Source: Cyanodermella asteris (lineage: Eukaryota > Ascomycota > Lecanoromycetes > Ostropales > Stictidaceae). From it: DNA of 64,000 nucleotides. Below are positions 31,801-42,659 of this stretch, in pieces; the first letter of the stretch is position 1; every line of letters begins with the position of its first letter. The notes beneath the pieces were generated by a model. It was not told where the DNA came from. It searched no databases and saw nothing but the letters and a program-made list of their open reading frames with translations. The position numbers and the translations under genes were made by a program. The stretch lies in contig UYJD01000004.1 of NCBI GenBank assembly GCA_900618795.1, forward strand, positions 1,948,726 through 2,012,725, written 5' to 3'.

Positions 31801-33412
31801 ACAGCCCATGCATTTTGTCGTGGGATTTGAACAACTTTGGCGGCAGCAGCCGTCGTGGCCTCAATAGTCTGTGCCTCATCGAGAACAACTCGCCACCAAT
31901 CTATTTGGGTGAGCAAACTTTTGGGTCGCTCATATTGCCTTTCGGCCCTGCGGCTGCGCGCCGGCGGTTCAATCGCCAGATGGAGCTCGCATTGCAGATA
32001 CAAGTAGTCGCACAGAACGACATCATAGGACGCAATTCTCTCAATCTGCTCCTCATCGGAGACCTTATTCCGAGAGGGCTTGGATGACTTCGAATTGTCG
32101 TATACCATAACGTTGAGGCTGGGACAGTGTGTCGCGATCTCTGTTTGCCACTGAGTGATAATCGTCCTCGGTGCGACTACCAGTGTAGCGCCGGTCCGAT
32201 GCAGACCATCACGAAAGCCCAAGTCTGTTTTGTCTCTTTTACAGAGCTGGATCAGTGAGATCAATTCAACCGTTTTTCCCAGGCCCATCTCCTCCGCAAG
32301 AATGCCGCCTCGTAGATGAGCGACTGGATCACGAGTGACGTTTCGGTGAGTGGTGGCCAGCTGCAGCCAGGAATTGAAGCTGTACAGGTTTCCGTTGGCG
32401 TCCTGAATCTCGCGAAACCCATTCAGAAACGGATCTGCGCCACCTGATGTTTTCGGCAAAGTCCTCGCTTCGCGTTTTATCATCCACTCAACTGATCGCG
32501 ACTGAAAAGGATAAAGACCCGTTTGTAAGCCAGGCACTTGCAATATACTTTTCGAACCGTCAGGGGCTACTTCAGGTACGTGCACTGAATCGTAAAATAA
32601 GCGAGGCCCTGCTGCATTGATGCCTTTGCGGGTTTCCGGGAGAAGTCTGGCCAGCAAAAGTTTGGAAGCGCGAAGTTTCTCCGGCGTCCTCGTCGCAACA
32701 AAAGTGTCTGTGAGGTTTTTGGCATTCTTCCAACAGAACTCAAGGACAAGCTTCATCGAAGAACTGTTGTCGTTCCAGCCAATAGATGCGAATGTCCTAG
32801 CACGGCTGGTTTCGGAAACATCCAATAGCGTGAAAGCGTTGACAAACATTTCCTCCTCGTCTCTGGACAGTTGCAGCACAAACTTGAGCTGCTCGGTAGA
32901 TTTTGATGACCTTTCGATTCGCAACACGAAATGACCAGGTTCCGGTTCTGCACCATCGTCGCTTGGCGGTCCGCGCTTGACGAGGACACGCCCGGCGAAT
33001 GGATGTGGTCTGAACAAATTGCTCGAGTTCTGCAACGTGCTCGATGGTGCACTGGCACCCGTTTCCAGCCGTATTTTCTTTGGACTAGGACCAAGTTGCG
33101 CATCTTCCAAAGCTCGTTTCGCTGGGTTGACAGCAGCGTCGACTGGTGCCAGCGGGCCGGGAAACTGGCCCAAATTCACGACCCATCTCGCTAGGGGAAT
33201 GCCATCTGCCCATGCTGCCTCTAGAGTTCTGGCTGCGTCCTCCTTTCCGCAGGCTCCTTGGGTTTTTGGGGTGGAGTCTTGTGCTGCGGGTGTAGCGTTA
33301 AGCAAGTCGCAGAATTTGGTAGGAACACCGTCTGTGGCCGTTTAGCTAGAGATATACTACTTTGGTCTGTGGACTTACCCGGCAAAACGGCCTGGTAGCA
33401 AAAGGTGCTCAT
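28869..33412 (-). CDS. IRC20: SNF2-family ATPase with inserted RING finger (Irc20/SHPRH-like)
   Basis: Predicted 1498-residue protein in two exons, 33412-33379 and 33331-28869, with a 47-nt intron (33332-33378, GTAAGT...ACAG); the joined start reads MSTFCYQAVLPDGVPTKFCD. Irc20 and SHPRH are nuclear DNA-dependent ATPases/E3 ubiquitin ligases linked to recombination and PCNA or SUMO-dependent ubiquitination. Seen: helicase motif I EEMGLGKTVELISL (about 358-371), motif II VVLDEAQ (near 490), a long helical insertion, a C3HC4 RING (CPICTDSYENG...CGHRYCKDC...CPQC, about 1135-1175), then the C-terminal helicase lobe with SVIFSQFSEFF (about 1260) and motif VI AIARVHRIGQ (about 1345). The RING between the two ATPase lobes is diagnostic of this group. 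DEAQ replaces the DEAH/DEGH form. It is convergent with the alcohol dehydrogenase. Confidence 0.9.
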
Positions 33413-34575
33413 GGTGGTGAAGGCGCCGTTCAGTGACGGATATATCTGTGAGCAGGGGTCCTCATGCGCATCTCCTTGGCTGGTCAAGAACCAAGGTCGC
33501 TGTCAGTGATCGGCTATAGCTCCCCAAAAACGATGCTCGGGTTTGCGCATGGGAACGAAAGAGAGGCGAGCTCACGGGTACGAAGAGAGATAAAAGTGAG
33601 AGCTAGCGAAGGAACATCTGAGGGTCCAACGAATGTTCGGGGTGGAAACTCCGCCGTCGCGCGTCATCGCGCCACTGATTGGGGGGCCTTATACCCAGAA
33701 TTAGCACGGGCCCCGGCGGGGTTCGGGCTGTAGAGTACAGCAGTACAGCAGTACAGTGGGGGACCGAGACATCGAATTCGTACAAATCCCATGCATGAGG
33801 CACGATCTGAACCTATTTTGGCCTCAGACACTTACCACTAGACACTTCTATTGATAATCTCATCTGTCTTCAGAATTAACCTTCGTTCAGGGTACTATAC
33901 ATGGCTCGTGTCCCCAAGGAGAGATGAAAGGTTCGATGTAAAAATCGAACCGAAACACACACTCATCCTGTCATCAAATCAGCAAGATTCTAATTTGGCG
34001 AGGAGAACTGATCGTGACTACGTTTTGCGGCGACCTCTCTACCAGTGGATAAGTACGGCCGCAGTAGCTTGTATTCGTCAAGAGGCGAACTGTCTCCGTC
34101 GTTACGGCTGGTCAGGGTACAACTCGCTAGTCCCAATGCGCGTCGGGCCGAGACGAGGCTGGATTTCGTGGCTGGCTGACTTTCACCATCACCTCCACAA
34201 CGGTCTGGCCTCCAGGGCCATGCATACGACCTAGATCCCATGCTTCGCGACTTCTAGCATGTATACCCGAGAGGCTGATGGTTATAGGGTCACCCGACGA
34301 CGTCAAACCCGTATTGGTATGAAGTGTTTCGGCCCGGCGCCTTGAGTGCCGAACTAGCTTGCCTAACAACAGCGCTGAAAGCAGCCATGCTCATCACCAC
34401 GGACGTGGACCGGAACTAAGCGAGCCTAGCAAAATGCAGCTGTACGGCTCCCAATGTACATATATGCCACTGGACCTATACCGTTTTGCCCCCCACCATC
34501 CTTGAACTTGAGCTCCTTCTGTCTTTCGTTGCATATCTAATAGCTTCGGATATCTTTTGTCTTTCGCCGTCGACA
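33413..34575. other. divergent intergenic region
   Basis: 1.16 kb between the divergent starts of the SNF2-RING gene and the protease gene, so it holds both promoters. A small direct repeat of ACAGCAGT lies near 33738-33753. Short frames only. Confidence 0.5.
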
Positions 34576-36881
34576 ATGACCATAACTACAGGGCCGAGTC
34601 CAAGTATGGACTGCGTAGCAATCAAGGCGGAGACAGTCAATGCCCAAGCACTGACTATCAATGCTAGCCTCAACAAGATCACGACGACCATCGCCGGTGT
34701 CTGGGACCTCGACGCAACCAAGAAGGAGGCACCACAAACCGATAACGTGGTATTCGTGCCACACAAGAATCCGTCCAGCGAATCGGTCATAGAAGGTGAC
34801 GATCGGACGCTCGTCGACCCAATCCACTTTGCACCCAACGGCAAATTTAGATGTGCGGGCATCAATACCTTCCAGACTTGAACGATGCTAATTTGGAACC
34901 AGCTATACTGAAGCTGTTCATCAAGTACGAGAATCTCGGGGACGACAAGTTTGCTCACGGGACGGGCTGGCTCATCCGACCAGACATTCTCGTGACAGCA
35001 GGCCATAATGTTTTCTCCTGGAAATCCAACGCCGGAAGAGCCCGCGAAATCAAGGTCTATGCCGGCTACAACGGAGCTTCCAAGATTACTGATCCGACAG
35101 TCGAGTTTCGTAAGGCGAAGCGAGTTGTCACAACGTCCCAATGGTTGTCCAATCGAGGCTCCATGGCTCACGATTTTGCCCTTGTTCAGCTTGACCAGCC
35201 ATTCAATAGTATCACTCCATTCCAGTACATCGAAACGCCACCCAAAGACAAGCTGAAGCTTGGAGTCGTCGGCTATCCTGCCGACAAGGTTGATGAGCAG
35301 ACCGGCGAGAAGGGTGGGCGGATGTACGAATTGTTCGAGGAGACGGAGTACGACCTGACAGCACAGAAGGACACTATGCTTCAGCACTACATTGACTCGA
35401 ATGGCGGTAAGCTCTCTCCACACCACGTATATGACGATGACGAGGTAGAAAAACCTACTAACAGGAGGCGTGCAGGTAATTCCGGTGGACCAGTTCTTCG
35501 AGGCTCAGATCTTGTCGCAATCGCAACCCACGTGCACGGCGGAGATTTCAACACCGCTTCTGTTCTTGGTCGATACGGCAATCCAGTCCAGGATTACCTC
35601 GCCGCGCTCGAGCTACCACTGGCAAACTCTGGCCAGATCAACCTCATACCGGTCGGAGCTGAACACATCTCACAGAGTGATGCAGCGACAGGCCCTCAAG
35701 TCAGGGAAATTACCAAGCTCGGAGACAACATACTTGCACCCACAAGCCCAACCGACGGCAGACTTGAATCGTGGACTTTTGACGGCGCGAAAGAGATTCT
35801 CGACGTGGTGAAGAGATACAGACAGGTGCTTGGTCCTGGCTTTGCACAATCTCTTGACATCACCATACCCAGCATAATAGCAAGTGGACTCAAGAACGAC
35901 AACGAAGCAGACGCAGAGGATGTCGACGGCGCCGTTCAGCAACGAGCTATCCTAGCGAACGCCGTTCTTACTACAGCCGAGGCGCACAGTCAGAACGAGG
36001 AAAGCTTTTTCGGGGACATGTGGAACACGACAAAGAAAGTGGGCGAGGCAACCAAGAAGGCCCACTCGGAGTTCCAGGAGGCCCACTCCCAATTCAAGAA
36101 GGACCTTTCCAAAAGCCACTACGACCAATTCATAAAGGACAACGACGTCCCTGCAGATCGATCAGACGCCACGCTTCGGCGGGTCGCTGCTGTAGCCGCC
36201 GAGCATCTCAAAACTCGAAGCCAAATGGACGTGGGGCTTTACAGGCCCGTGGCCGAAGGATTTTTCGATTTTCTCGAAAATCGAGACCTTGATAATGCTT
36301 CCATACACGACCAGGTCGCGTTTGTCCAGGAACTCCAGCGTGCGATGCAAGCACAATCAGCGCAATCAGCACTTTCAGGACAGGAAGAGGGTTTCCTCGA
36401 CTTCATCCGGGACGGTACGAAAGCCGTCACAGACTTCGTCGGAGACGCAGCTTCGGAAGCCAACAAGGGCATCAAGAAGTTGGGCAATGCCTGGGATGAT
36501 ACAGCCAACTCGGCAGCCGATAAAGTCAAGCAGGTGCCCGTGGTCGGCGACGTCTTCGGGACTACTGTCAAGATCGTGATCGGTAAGCCAAATATGATTT
36601 TCGGGTTCGCTGAGCAAGTGACTCGCACGCTTGCGCAAGGAAAGGCTGAAAATACTTTGGCGGGAGAAGAGGAAACCTTGTTCGATGGTCTTCGAGCTAG
36701 CATCGGCAGGATTGCACAAGCTTTGATTCTGCGAAGCATCATTGCGGATAAGTTTCTGACGATGCAGATGGCGAGGCCGGTGGGTGAGTTAAAAGAGGAG
36801 GGCTTCTTTCAGGATGTGGGAAAGTTCGTATTGCGGTATGCGCCTTTGGTCGTCAAGTCGAGCCCGATAGTATCGACATGA
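34576..36881 (+). CDS. trypsin-like serine protease with long repeat-motif tail
   Basis: Predicted 751-residue protein in two exons, 34576-34852 and 34903-36881. The 50-nt intron (34853-34902; GTGCGG, branch GCTAAT, CCAG) restores FAPNGKFRSILKLFIKY, as expected for V8/trypsin-like proteases. The complete catalytic triad is visible: H127 (LVTAGHNVF), D183 (HDFALVQLD), S286 (GNSGGPVL). No signal peptide is evident, so it may act inside the cell or leave by another route. Residues about 320-751 form a helical, charged tail with no family I know; it carries five copies of an acidic-aromatic motif (EESFFGDM 458, EGFFDFL 544, EEGFLDFI 587, EETLFDGL 682, EEGFFQDV 724), several followed by amphipathic stretches. 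The product might be processed by its own protease (inference). The protease call is firm; the tail's role is unknown. Confidence 0.82.
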
Positions 36882-36987
36882 AGGGGCTCATAAGGCGGCA
36901 AATCAATGCTGTGTTCCCTGCCTTGTCGCGAAATCCTTTGCACAAATCGAGATCGAAAACAATGTCCGGGCATTCACTTTGCGCAGC

Positions 36988-37626
36988 CTATTTATTCTTC
37001 GTTGCGCCCTTTCCCACAGCAGCTACGGGCTCGTCTTCAGCCAGCGCGAATCCGAAGAGATTCGAACAGAGGCCTCTGACCCAGTCCGACGGCTGATCGT
37101 CTCCCCACCGGACTCGTTCCTCATCCGCCTCCCACGTCAAGCCCGTGATCCGCCCCGCAACTTTGCCCTTCCTTTCAGCTTCGTCCGCTCGGATCTCGCC
37201 CTCGTCTGGTCTCTCAAGCGCTCTCAACATCGCCACAGGATCATCTACCACCAACTCCACCCTCAAATTCAGATACCCCGTCCAACTCCGGTGCATACTG
37301 ACCGTCGTATGCCCGTACTCGTCCCCACCTTGCGCGTCATCCGAGGCATCCGGGCCGGTCGAGTATACAAACCATTAATCATCCATACTCCGTGGCTCGA
37401 AACCGAGGAGAAGTCGGCGGATATGACCGAATTCGAGAGGCACGTTCCATGCGGTGTTTTGGGGTTTTGAAAAGGGTCCCAGTTTGCGATCACCGACCTC
37501 GACTCGCTTTTTGGGGAGGAGTTTTCCTGGGCGGCCGTACACGACGTGACGACGTAGGGAGGCGAAGTCGGCTGGGGATAGGTCTGAGTTGGATTGCTCT
37601 GATTCTTGGGCCGGTGGGGATGGCAT
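36988..37626 (-). pseudogene. conserved fungal protein interrupted by one in-frame stop
   Basis: One minus-strand frame of 213 codons runs from an ATG at 37626 to a stop at 36988, but carries a TAA at 37375-37377 (codon 84). Both sides are protein-like: before it NTAWNVPLEFGHIRRLLLGF and RSMDD; after it WFVYSTGPDASDD, then TVSMHRSWTGYLNLRVELVV and ITGLTWEADEERVRWGDDQ. The pattern MxDxWFVYxxGPD...HRSWTG matches a conserved uncharacterised family as I remember it, in which a sense codon, often Lys, stands at the stop's position. No GT-AG intron removes the TAA without also removing WFVYSTGPD. So this is either a recent nonsense change or a sequence error; readthrough is less likely. I know no function for the family. 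Confidence 0.6.
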
Positions 37627-38177
37627 TGTGGTGGTGGGGGCTTACAAGGGCTGAGTTGTGTAGTGGGGTGAACCATAAATATGGACGAAAGGACTCACTT
37701 TTATACTTCAGCCGCCTAGGCATTCATTCTTCAGCTGTTGAGATCCTTGTGTCGTGGTGGGACCCGCTCAAGGCAGACACATCTAGCGGTGCTGACCCAG
37801 GGCTTGGCATGAATGTGAAACGCCTCGACCGGGTATATGTGGCTTCGGACGCGAGAATGAAAGCTTGTAAAACATAGTAAAAAGAAATACGAAGTGCCCA
37901 AGTGAAAGAAACGAATTTTTCGACTCACTTTAGGCACCTTCGCTTCAGAGACTTACCTATGTTGACTCGAGAAGTCTAAAATTGAAATACCTGTCGGACT
38001 GCTGTAACAGCTGACTTGCCTTGCGGCTAGCGAATAGATGACCGAGCGAAGGTGAGGGCGAAGGCTTGTGTTCTTCAAACCGGATATCATGTTGATAGGT
38101 ATTGTATCTTTTCATCATGGCTGCATCTGTTTCCGACATGGCCACAGTATCGTTCCAATAACTATATCACCACCTCC
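37627..38177. other. intergenic, no gene seen
   Basis: 551 bp between two minus-strand genes: promoter of the stop-interrupted gene and 3' flank of the FKBP gene. Short frames only. Confidence 0.5.
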
Positions 38178-38684
38178 TCACAGCTCGCCCTTGGCCGTCT
38201 CCTTAGCCTCCTCATTGCCCGCCTCCTCCACCTTCGGCGTATCCTCCACACTCGGCTCCGGCTCACTCGCCTTGTCGACAACAACCCTCTCCTCCTCCTC
38301 CACGCCCTGAATGCCCACCAACTCCGTCTTGAAGACCAACGTGGCGCCACCCGGAATCGGGCCGACGCCCCTGTCGCCGTAGCCGAGCTCCGGCGGGATC
38401 GTGAGCGTCCGCTTGTCGCCCGGGCACATGTCGAGCAGGCCCTGGTCCCAGCCCTTGATGACCTGGCCGCTGCCGACCTTGAAGGTGAGCGGCTGGCCGC
38501 GCTTGTACGACTGGTCGAATTCGGAGCCGTCGCTGGCCAGGGTGCCGACGTAGTGCATCGAGACGGTGTCTCCCTTGGCGGTGGGCCGCTCGCATTTGTG
38601 GGTGAGGGTCTTTTCGATGCCGAGCTCTGCGGAGAGGACGGCGGTGAGGGGGGCGAGGAGGGTTATGAGGGTGGTGAAACGCAT
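38178..38684 (-). CDS. FPR2: ER-lumenal FKBP-type peptidyl-prolyl isomerase (FKBP2/Fpr2)
   Basis: A 168-residue prolyl cis-trans isomerase of the FK506-binding family, predicted to assist folding in the secretory pathway. Seen: a signal peptide ([20 protein letters not shown]), then one FKBP domain (about 25-126) with [19 protein letters not shown], the drug/substrate-pocket residues in [18 protein letters not shown], and [19 protein letters not shown] followed by LVFKTELV. An acidic tail follows. The protein ends KGEL, close to the K/HDEL retrieval signal, which suits an ER resident although G at that place is unusual. Single exon and family-typical length, with a somewhat longer acidic tail than yeast Fpr2. 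Confidence 0.93.
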   Translation of the reverse strand: MRFTTLITLLAPLTAVLSAELGIEKTLTHKCERPTAKGDTVSMHYVGTLASDGSEFDQSYKRGQPLTFKVGSGQVIKGWDQGLLDMCPGDKRTLTIPPELGYGDRGVGPIPGGATLVFKTELVGIQGVEEEERVVVDKASEPEPSVEDTPKVEEAGNEEAKETAKGEL

Positions 38685-39325
38685 CTTGGGCGATTGTCTT
38701 TATGAGGAAGCTATGGCGAGTCGTTGAGATGCGTGAGGGGTTATGAGAGAAGGTTGCGACTTTGGATAGGGGATGTTAAAGTCGGTTGAGCTCAAAGCAC
38801 GTTCCTGAGCTTGCGGGTCAACTCCGCTGCGCCCCACGTTCCATCAGCCTAAGTATCCTTGCAGACGACCCAGCTACTTTCCGATTGCAGACAAATTGTC
38901 ATATGCTTCGAGATACGGTCGAAGATTTCATGCACCACAATGCTGTATGTGACTAGCACGCCTCGCTCGGGAATCTGTGCCATATAGGACTAGATTGTGA
39001 GATAAGTCGCAGATTAGTTTAGTAGACAATTGGAAGTTAGCCAACTTACACTGTGGTTCACATGCATTGGCAGCTCTCTTCAGCATTACGAGATTCTGTT
39101 CAATTGCGAACAGGTATCTCTATTAAATCCACGCACAAAAGATATTGAGCGACCCTGTATTGAACTACATGTAAGGAACGAGCTGGGCTGGTGGTCCGTT
39201 TTGAAGTTTCTCCAAATGGAGCTCCTTGCCAAGACACTGAGTCGACATCACGCTGGCCGCATCGCGAGCTCACAGCTCCGCAGCCATCCTCACGGCCACC
39301 ACGCTCATTTGCCTACCACACCAAG
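38685..39325. other. divergent intergenic region
   Basis: 641 bp between the starts of the FKBP gene (minus) and the PIG-S gene (plus), so both promoters lie here. No gene is seen. Confidence 0.5.
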
Positions 39326-40999
39326 ATGCCTGAGGCAGAAGCCGTTAACGCTGCCAAGGCGCCTCCGCCTGAGAAGAGAGAAGCTGTTCAAACACGTGGT
39401 TGGATGGTCTTCTCCTTCTGGGCAGTTGCTCTTTTCGTAGGCCTGCCCATCTGGTTATGGACGACTTCGATTCACCGCGCCGCGCTACCATTGCAGGACA
39501 TGCTCGATTGGGCAGATGGCAAAGTATGTCCAATAGCGACTAGCATGATCAATGGTCTGAAGTATTGACATTCACAGGCTTGCAACCCTTCCTTCCCACT
39601 GCACATCGCCGTCGAAGCGAACACACTTCCCGCCAGTGAGGCCGACCACCTGGTTCAGATGCTCCAGCACGCAACGGATAGCTACGGCTTCTCAGTACAT
39701 ACTCTCAGACTGACCAATGGGCATTCGCCGGAAAAAGAGGGAGGACAGCTCCCGGCGCTGACTTTGAACATGGTTCCCAGCAAAGAAGAGGAGTCGATTA
39801 GAAGCGAGCTACGACCACACTCCTCCATACTGGACGTCTTCTACAACCCTAGCCAGGCTGTATCAAGTTCGACAAGTACGCCACCGTTGGTGAATACAGT
39901 AGCTAGCACCCTGCAGGACATGTTTGCCGAGGAGCGTGCAAGCATCGGATGGACCCTTATTTCCTCACCGTCGCCTCAGCATGAAGAGCAGGGCAAAGAG
40001 CTGTTCAAGGTTTTGACACCAGATCTGTCCTCGACCTTGCAACGGCGTCAGAAGCGCTCTGTCAAATACTCTCCCACCTACCACATAACCATTTCTCTTT
40101 TCACGCCTTCGTCCCGGCCGAGTGCCTGGGACATCGAAGATGCTGTTCAGCAATACATTCAACCTCTTCTCTCGTCTTTTAGCATCAGCAACTTTACTGT
40201 TGATACCCAAGTTCAGCTCTTCGCCGAATTTGCGCCTTCATTTCCATCGCCGGAATATGACGAGGGACAAAAGATCTGGACCCTTCCTCAGGAATCTTTG
40301 TCCAGCTTCATCAATGCTGCGGAATGGCCATTATCACCTTCCATCGGCCCTGGTCTGACATTGAATTTTGTATTATACGTTCCAGACGAGAAAACCACGC
40401 CGCTCGTTGTTAAGGAGACAAATGCAAACAGCTGGCTAGTTCCTCAATGGGGTGGCGTGCACATTCTGAACCAGGTTTCTGACGCATCGACCGTTCCAGA
40501 AATACTGTCTGCAGACCAGATGCGCCCAGCCATGCTTACATTTTCCCGTCAGCTCCTAGCTCTTCTTGGAGCTCCTGATTCTCCTCCGTCACTGGAATTG
40601 CAGATCAGCAGTATGGCCCGGGTCCGTGCTGCCAGCTTATTGCTTTCTGCGTCTTCCACATTGGGCTCAATGGCACGTCTCACTGAACGTCTCAACCAAA
40701 TCCCGATCCCAGAAAATGTTGCAGCGACCGTGGATCAGACCTTGAGTCATCTTCGAAGTACTTGCGATGCTCTCAAACAAGGGAGATTTGGTGATGCCTT
40801 GAGACACGCGCGAACTGCTGATTCTCTGGCTGAAAAATCATTCTTTGAAAAGAGTATGGTAGGCCAAGTCTACTTCCCTGACGAGCATAAAGTTGCTGTT
40901 TATTTGCCGCTATTGGCGCCCATCAGCGTCCCTTTGCTCACGACGGCGACGAAGGTGATCAGACAGCTTCGGGCTCTGCCGAAAGCTAAGGCGGCATGA
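39326..40999 (+). CDS. GPI17: GPI transamidase subunit PIG-S/Gpi17
   Basis: Predicted 539-residue ER membrane subunit of the GPI transamidase, which swaps a protein's C-terminal signal for a GPI anchor. Exons 39326-39523 and 39578-40999; the 54-nt intron is phase 0 (GTATGT...CACAG). Seen: an N-terminal membrane span (WMVFSFWAVALFVGLPIWLW, about 26-45) followed by the family motif TTSIHRAALP, then FPLHIAVEAN after the intron, a large lumenal domain, WLVPQWGGVHILN (about 350-365) which is characteristic of PIG-S, and a C-terminal hydrophobic segment (VYLPLLAPISVPLLTTA). A two-span topology with lumenal bulk matches the family, as does the length. The start is the first ATG of the exon that leaves a short cytosolic tail. 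Confidence 0.92.
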
Positions 41000-41558
41000 G
41001 GGAGTTTCTAAAAAATCATCGGTTAAACGCCCCAAAAGATATCGTTGGACCGACGCTCAGCCTCATCTAGCCGCGTCAATATTGTCGTAGCAAGTGAGGC
41101 AAATGAGTCAAAACAACAAGCGTTTATGGGTGCTTAAAAGACGGCATTATGTCTTTGCTCGAAATGTCCTCTCCAAGTTCACTGCTGGCAGCAGGGAAAG
41201 GGGCTCCACGCATGACTGGTTGATCCACTGTTGCTGAGCCCGTCACTCACTCCTGCTTATGTGCCTTCTGTGTCCATACAATGCCCTCGCGCTATCCGCA
41301 ATCGGAGGAAAATGTTTACAACACCCGCAGTCGTCACGCATTGTGCATAGGCTTCACTTGCCCACCAGCTGCGTCACGCGAGCCTCGACAATAGCATGCT
41401 TATGCTTATAACTGTTTGGTTCTGGGTACGAAGGGCGTCTCTGCACGCTTTTGGCTACTTCTTCGTGCAGTATTCGCAACGTTAAGCTCATTTCTGTGGC
41501 CGGATCATAATTTCCTTCAGACGTTTCCTCAACCTCAGCATCTCCTGACCTAGCAAGC
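41000..41558. other. intergenic, no firm gene
   Basis: 559 bp between two plus-strand genes. A 77-codon minus-strand frame (41354-41587) overlaps the kinase start; it has no recognisable motif and is treated as spurious. The region should contain the kinase promoter. Confidence 0.45.
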
Positions 41559-42659
41559 ATGGTGGGCCTGACATGGCTGCGTGCCAAGATCAGATCAGCA
41601 TCAGATCACGCAAAGGCTCTCGTCCACACGCGTGAACTCCATCTTGATGATCATGATCATGCTGCCCTGCTAAATTTGGAACATATGAAAGGATGGACTA
41701 TCCGCGGGCGGATTGGCCAAGGAACATATGGCGTTGTTCACAAAATCACAAACAAGCGAGGGCGAGTTCTGGCTTTCAAGACCTATAAACACCATGGGGA
41801 CTGGGAACGGTATACCAAGCGACAGCAAAAGTCTCTCGAATCTCACCTGCAACGTTTCAGGCGCGAGTACTTCGTGATTTGTCAGATAACCCACCCGAAC
41901 ATTGTCTCTCCAATGGAGATTGGACTATTTGTCGAGAACCCCAGCCTCCACTCGATGAGTTACGCAATGGAGTATCTACCAGACGGTGATCTTCACGACA
42001 TGAAGAACTACTACTGCATGCATGGACAAGATTTCCCTGAGCTCATCGCGTTCCAAGTGTTCCGTCAAATGGTGGAGGCACTTGCCTATCTCGAAGGGCA
42101 CCTGAGGTCTCATAACGACCTGAAGGCCGACAATATTGTCATCAAGAAGCATTCGGCCGACAAGTACACATTCAAATTGACTGACTTCGCCTTTTCCTCG
42201 GTCTTGGACGAGCCGAACATTTATGTTGGCCGACCAAAGTACACCGCCCCCGAGGTCGTGTATGAGCGCAAACACAGCCCTAAGTCTGACGTCTTTTCAC
42301 TGTGGTGCATCATCCTACATCTGTTGAATCCCGACGGCCATGCCGATATGGACGTGGAGGTGGCGACCGGCGCTTACAATCGCGCTATCAAGCACGCTGA
42401 GGACATTTGGGTTTATGAGCGGAAATTCTGGTACTGGAGAGGCTGTGGCGCATTGGATGTCAGTCACAGGCTTAGTGCGTCGGCATTGTTGTGGATGATC
42501 GATCGAGTGGAAGGTCCTTTGGAAGGCTTCATGAATGATCACATCGAACAGATCTGGGAGATAGAAGGGGTCCCAATGTTGATGTATCGTCTGGACCAAC
42601 AAGCGGCTGTGAACTCGCATACTGCTAACGTGGCTGAAAGACGAACCTCGGACTCGTGA
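41559..42659 (+). CDS. Ser/Thr protein kinase with non-RD HND catalytic loop
   Basis: A 366-residue protein kinase; a single catalytic domain fills residues about 46-345. Seen: the glycine loop GQGTYGVV (53-60), the ATP-anchoring lysine K74 (LAFKTY), the catalytic loop SHNDLKADNIV with D187, the metal-binding motif DFA (209-211, A replacing G), TAPE (229-232) and SDVFSLWCII in subdomain IX. Arg before the catalytic Asp is replaced by Asn (HND), so this is a non-RD kinase, probably not controlled by activation-loop phosphorylation. All residues needed for phosphotransfer are present, so it is likely active. The NEK/ULK-like layout is only an impression; I cannot place it in a named subfamily. 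Single exon. A second kinase lies 750 bp downstream on the same strand, but the two share no sequence beyond kinase motifs. Confidence 0.85.
   Translation: MVGLTWLRAKIRSASDHAKALVHTRELHLDDHDHAALLNLEHMKGWTIRGRIGQGTYGVVHKITNKRGRVLAFKTYKHHGDWERYTKRQQKSLESHLQRFRREYFVICQITHPNIVSPMEIGLFVENPSLHSMSYAMEYLPDGDLHDMKNYYCMHGQDFPELIAFQVFRQMVEALAYLEGHLRSHNDLKADNIVIKKHSADKYTFKLTDFAFSSVLDEPNIYVGRPKYTAPEVVYERKHSPKSDVFSLWCIILHLLNPDGHADMDVEVATGAYNRAIKHAEDIWVYERKFWYWRGCGALDVSHRLSASALLWMIDRVEGPLEGFMNDHIEQIWEIEGVPMLMYRLDQQAAVNSHTANVAERRTSDS

Noticed and set aside
41354-41587. 77-codon minus-strand frame overlapping the start of the first kinase
   Set aside because: It overlaps a well-supported start and promoter, has no motif, and shows no splice partner.
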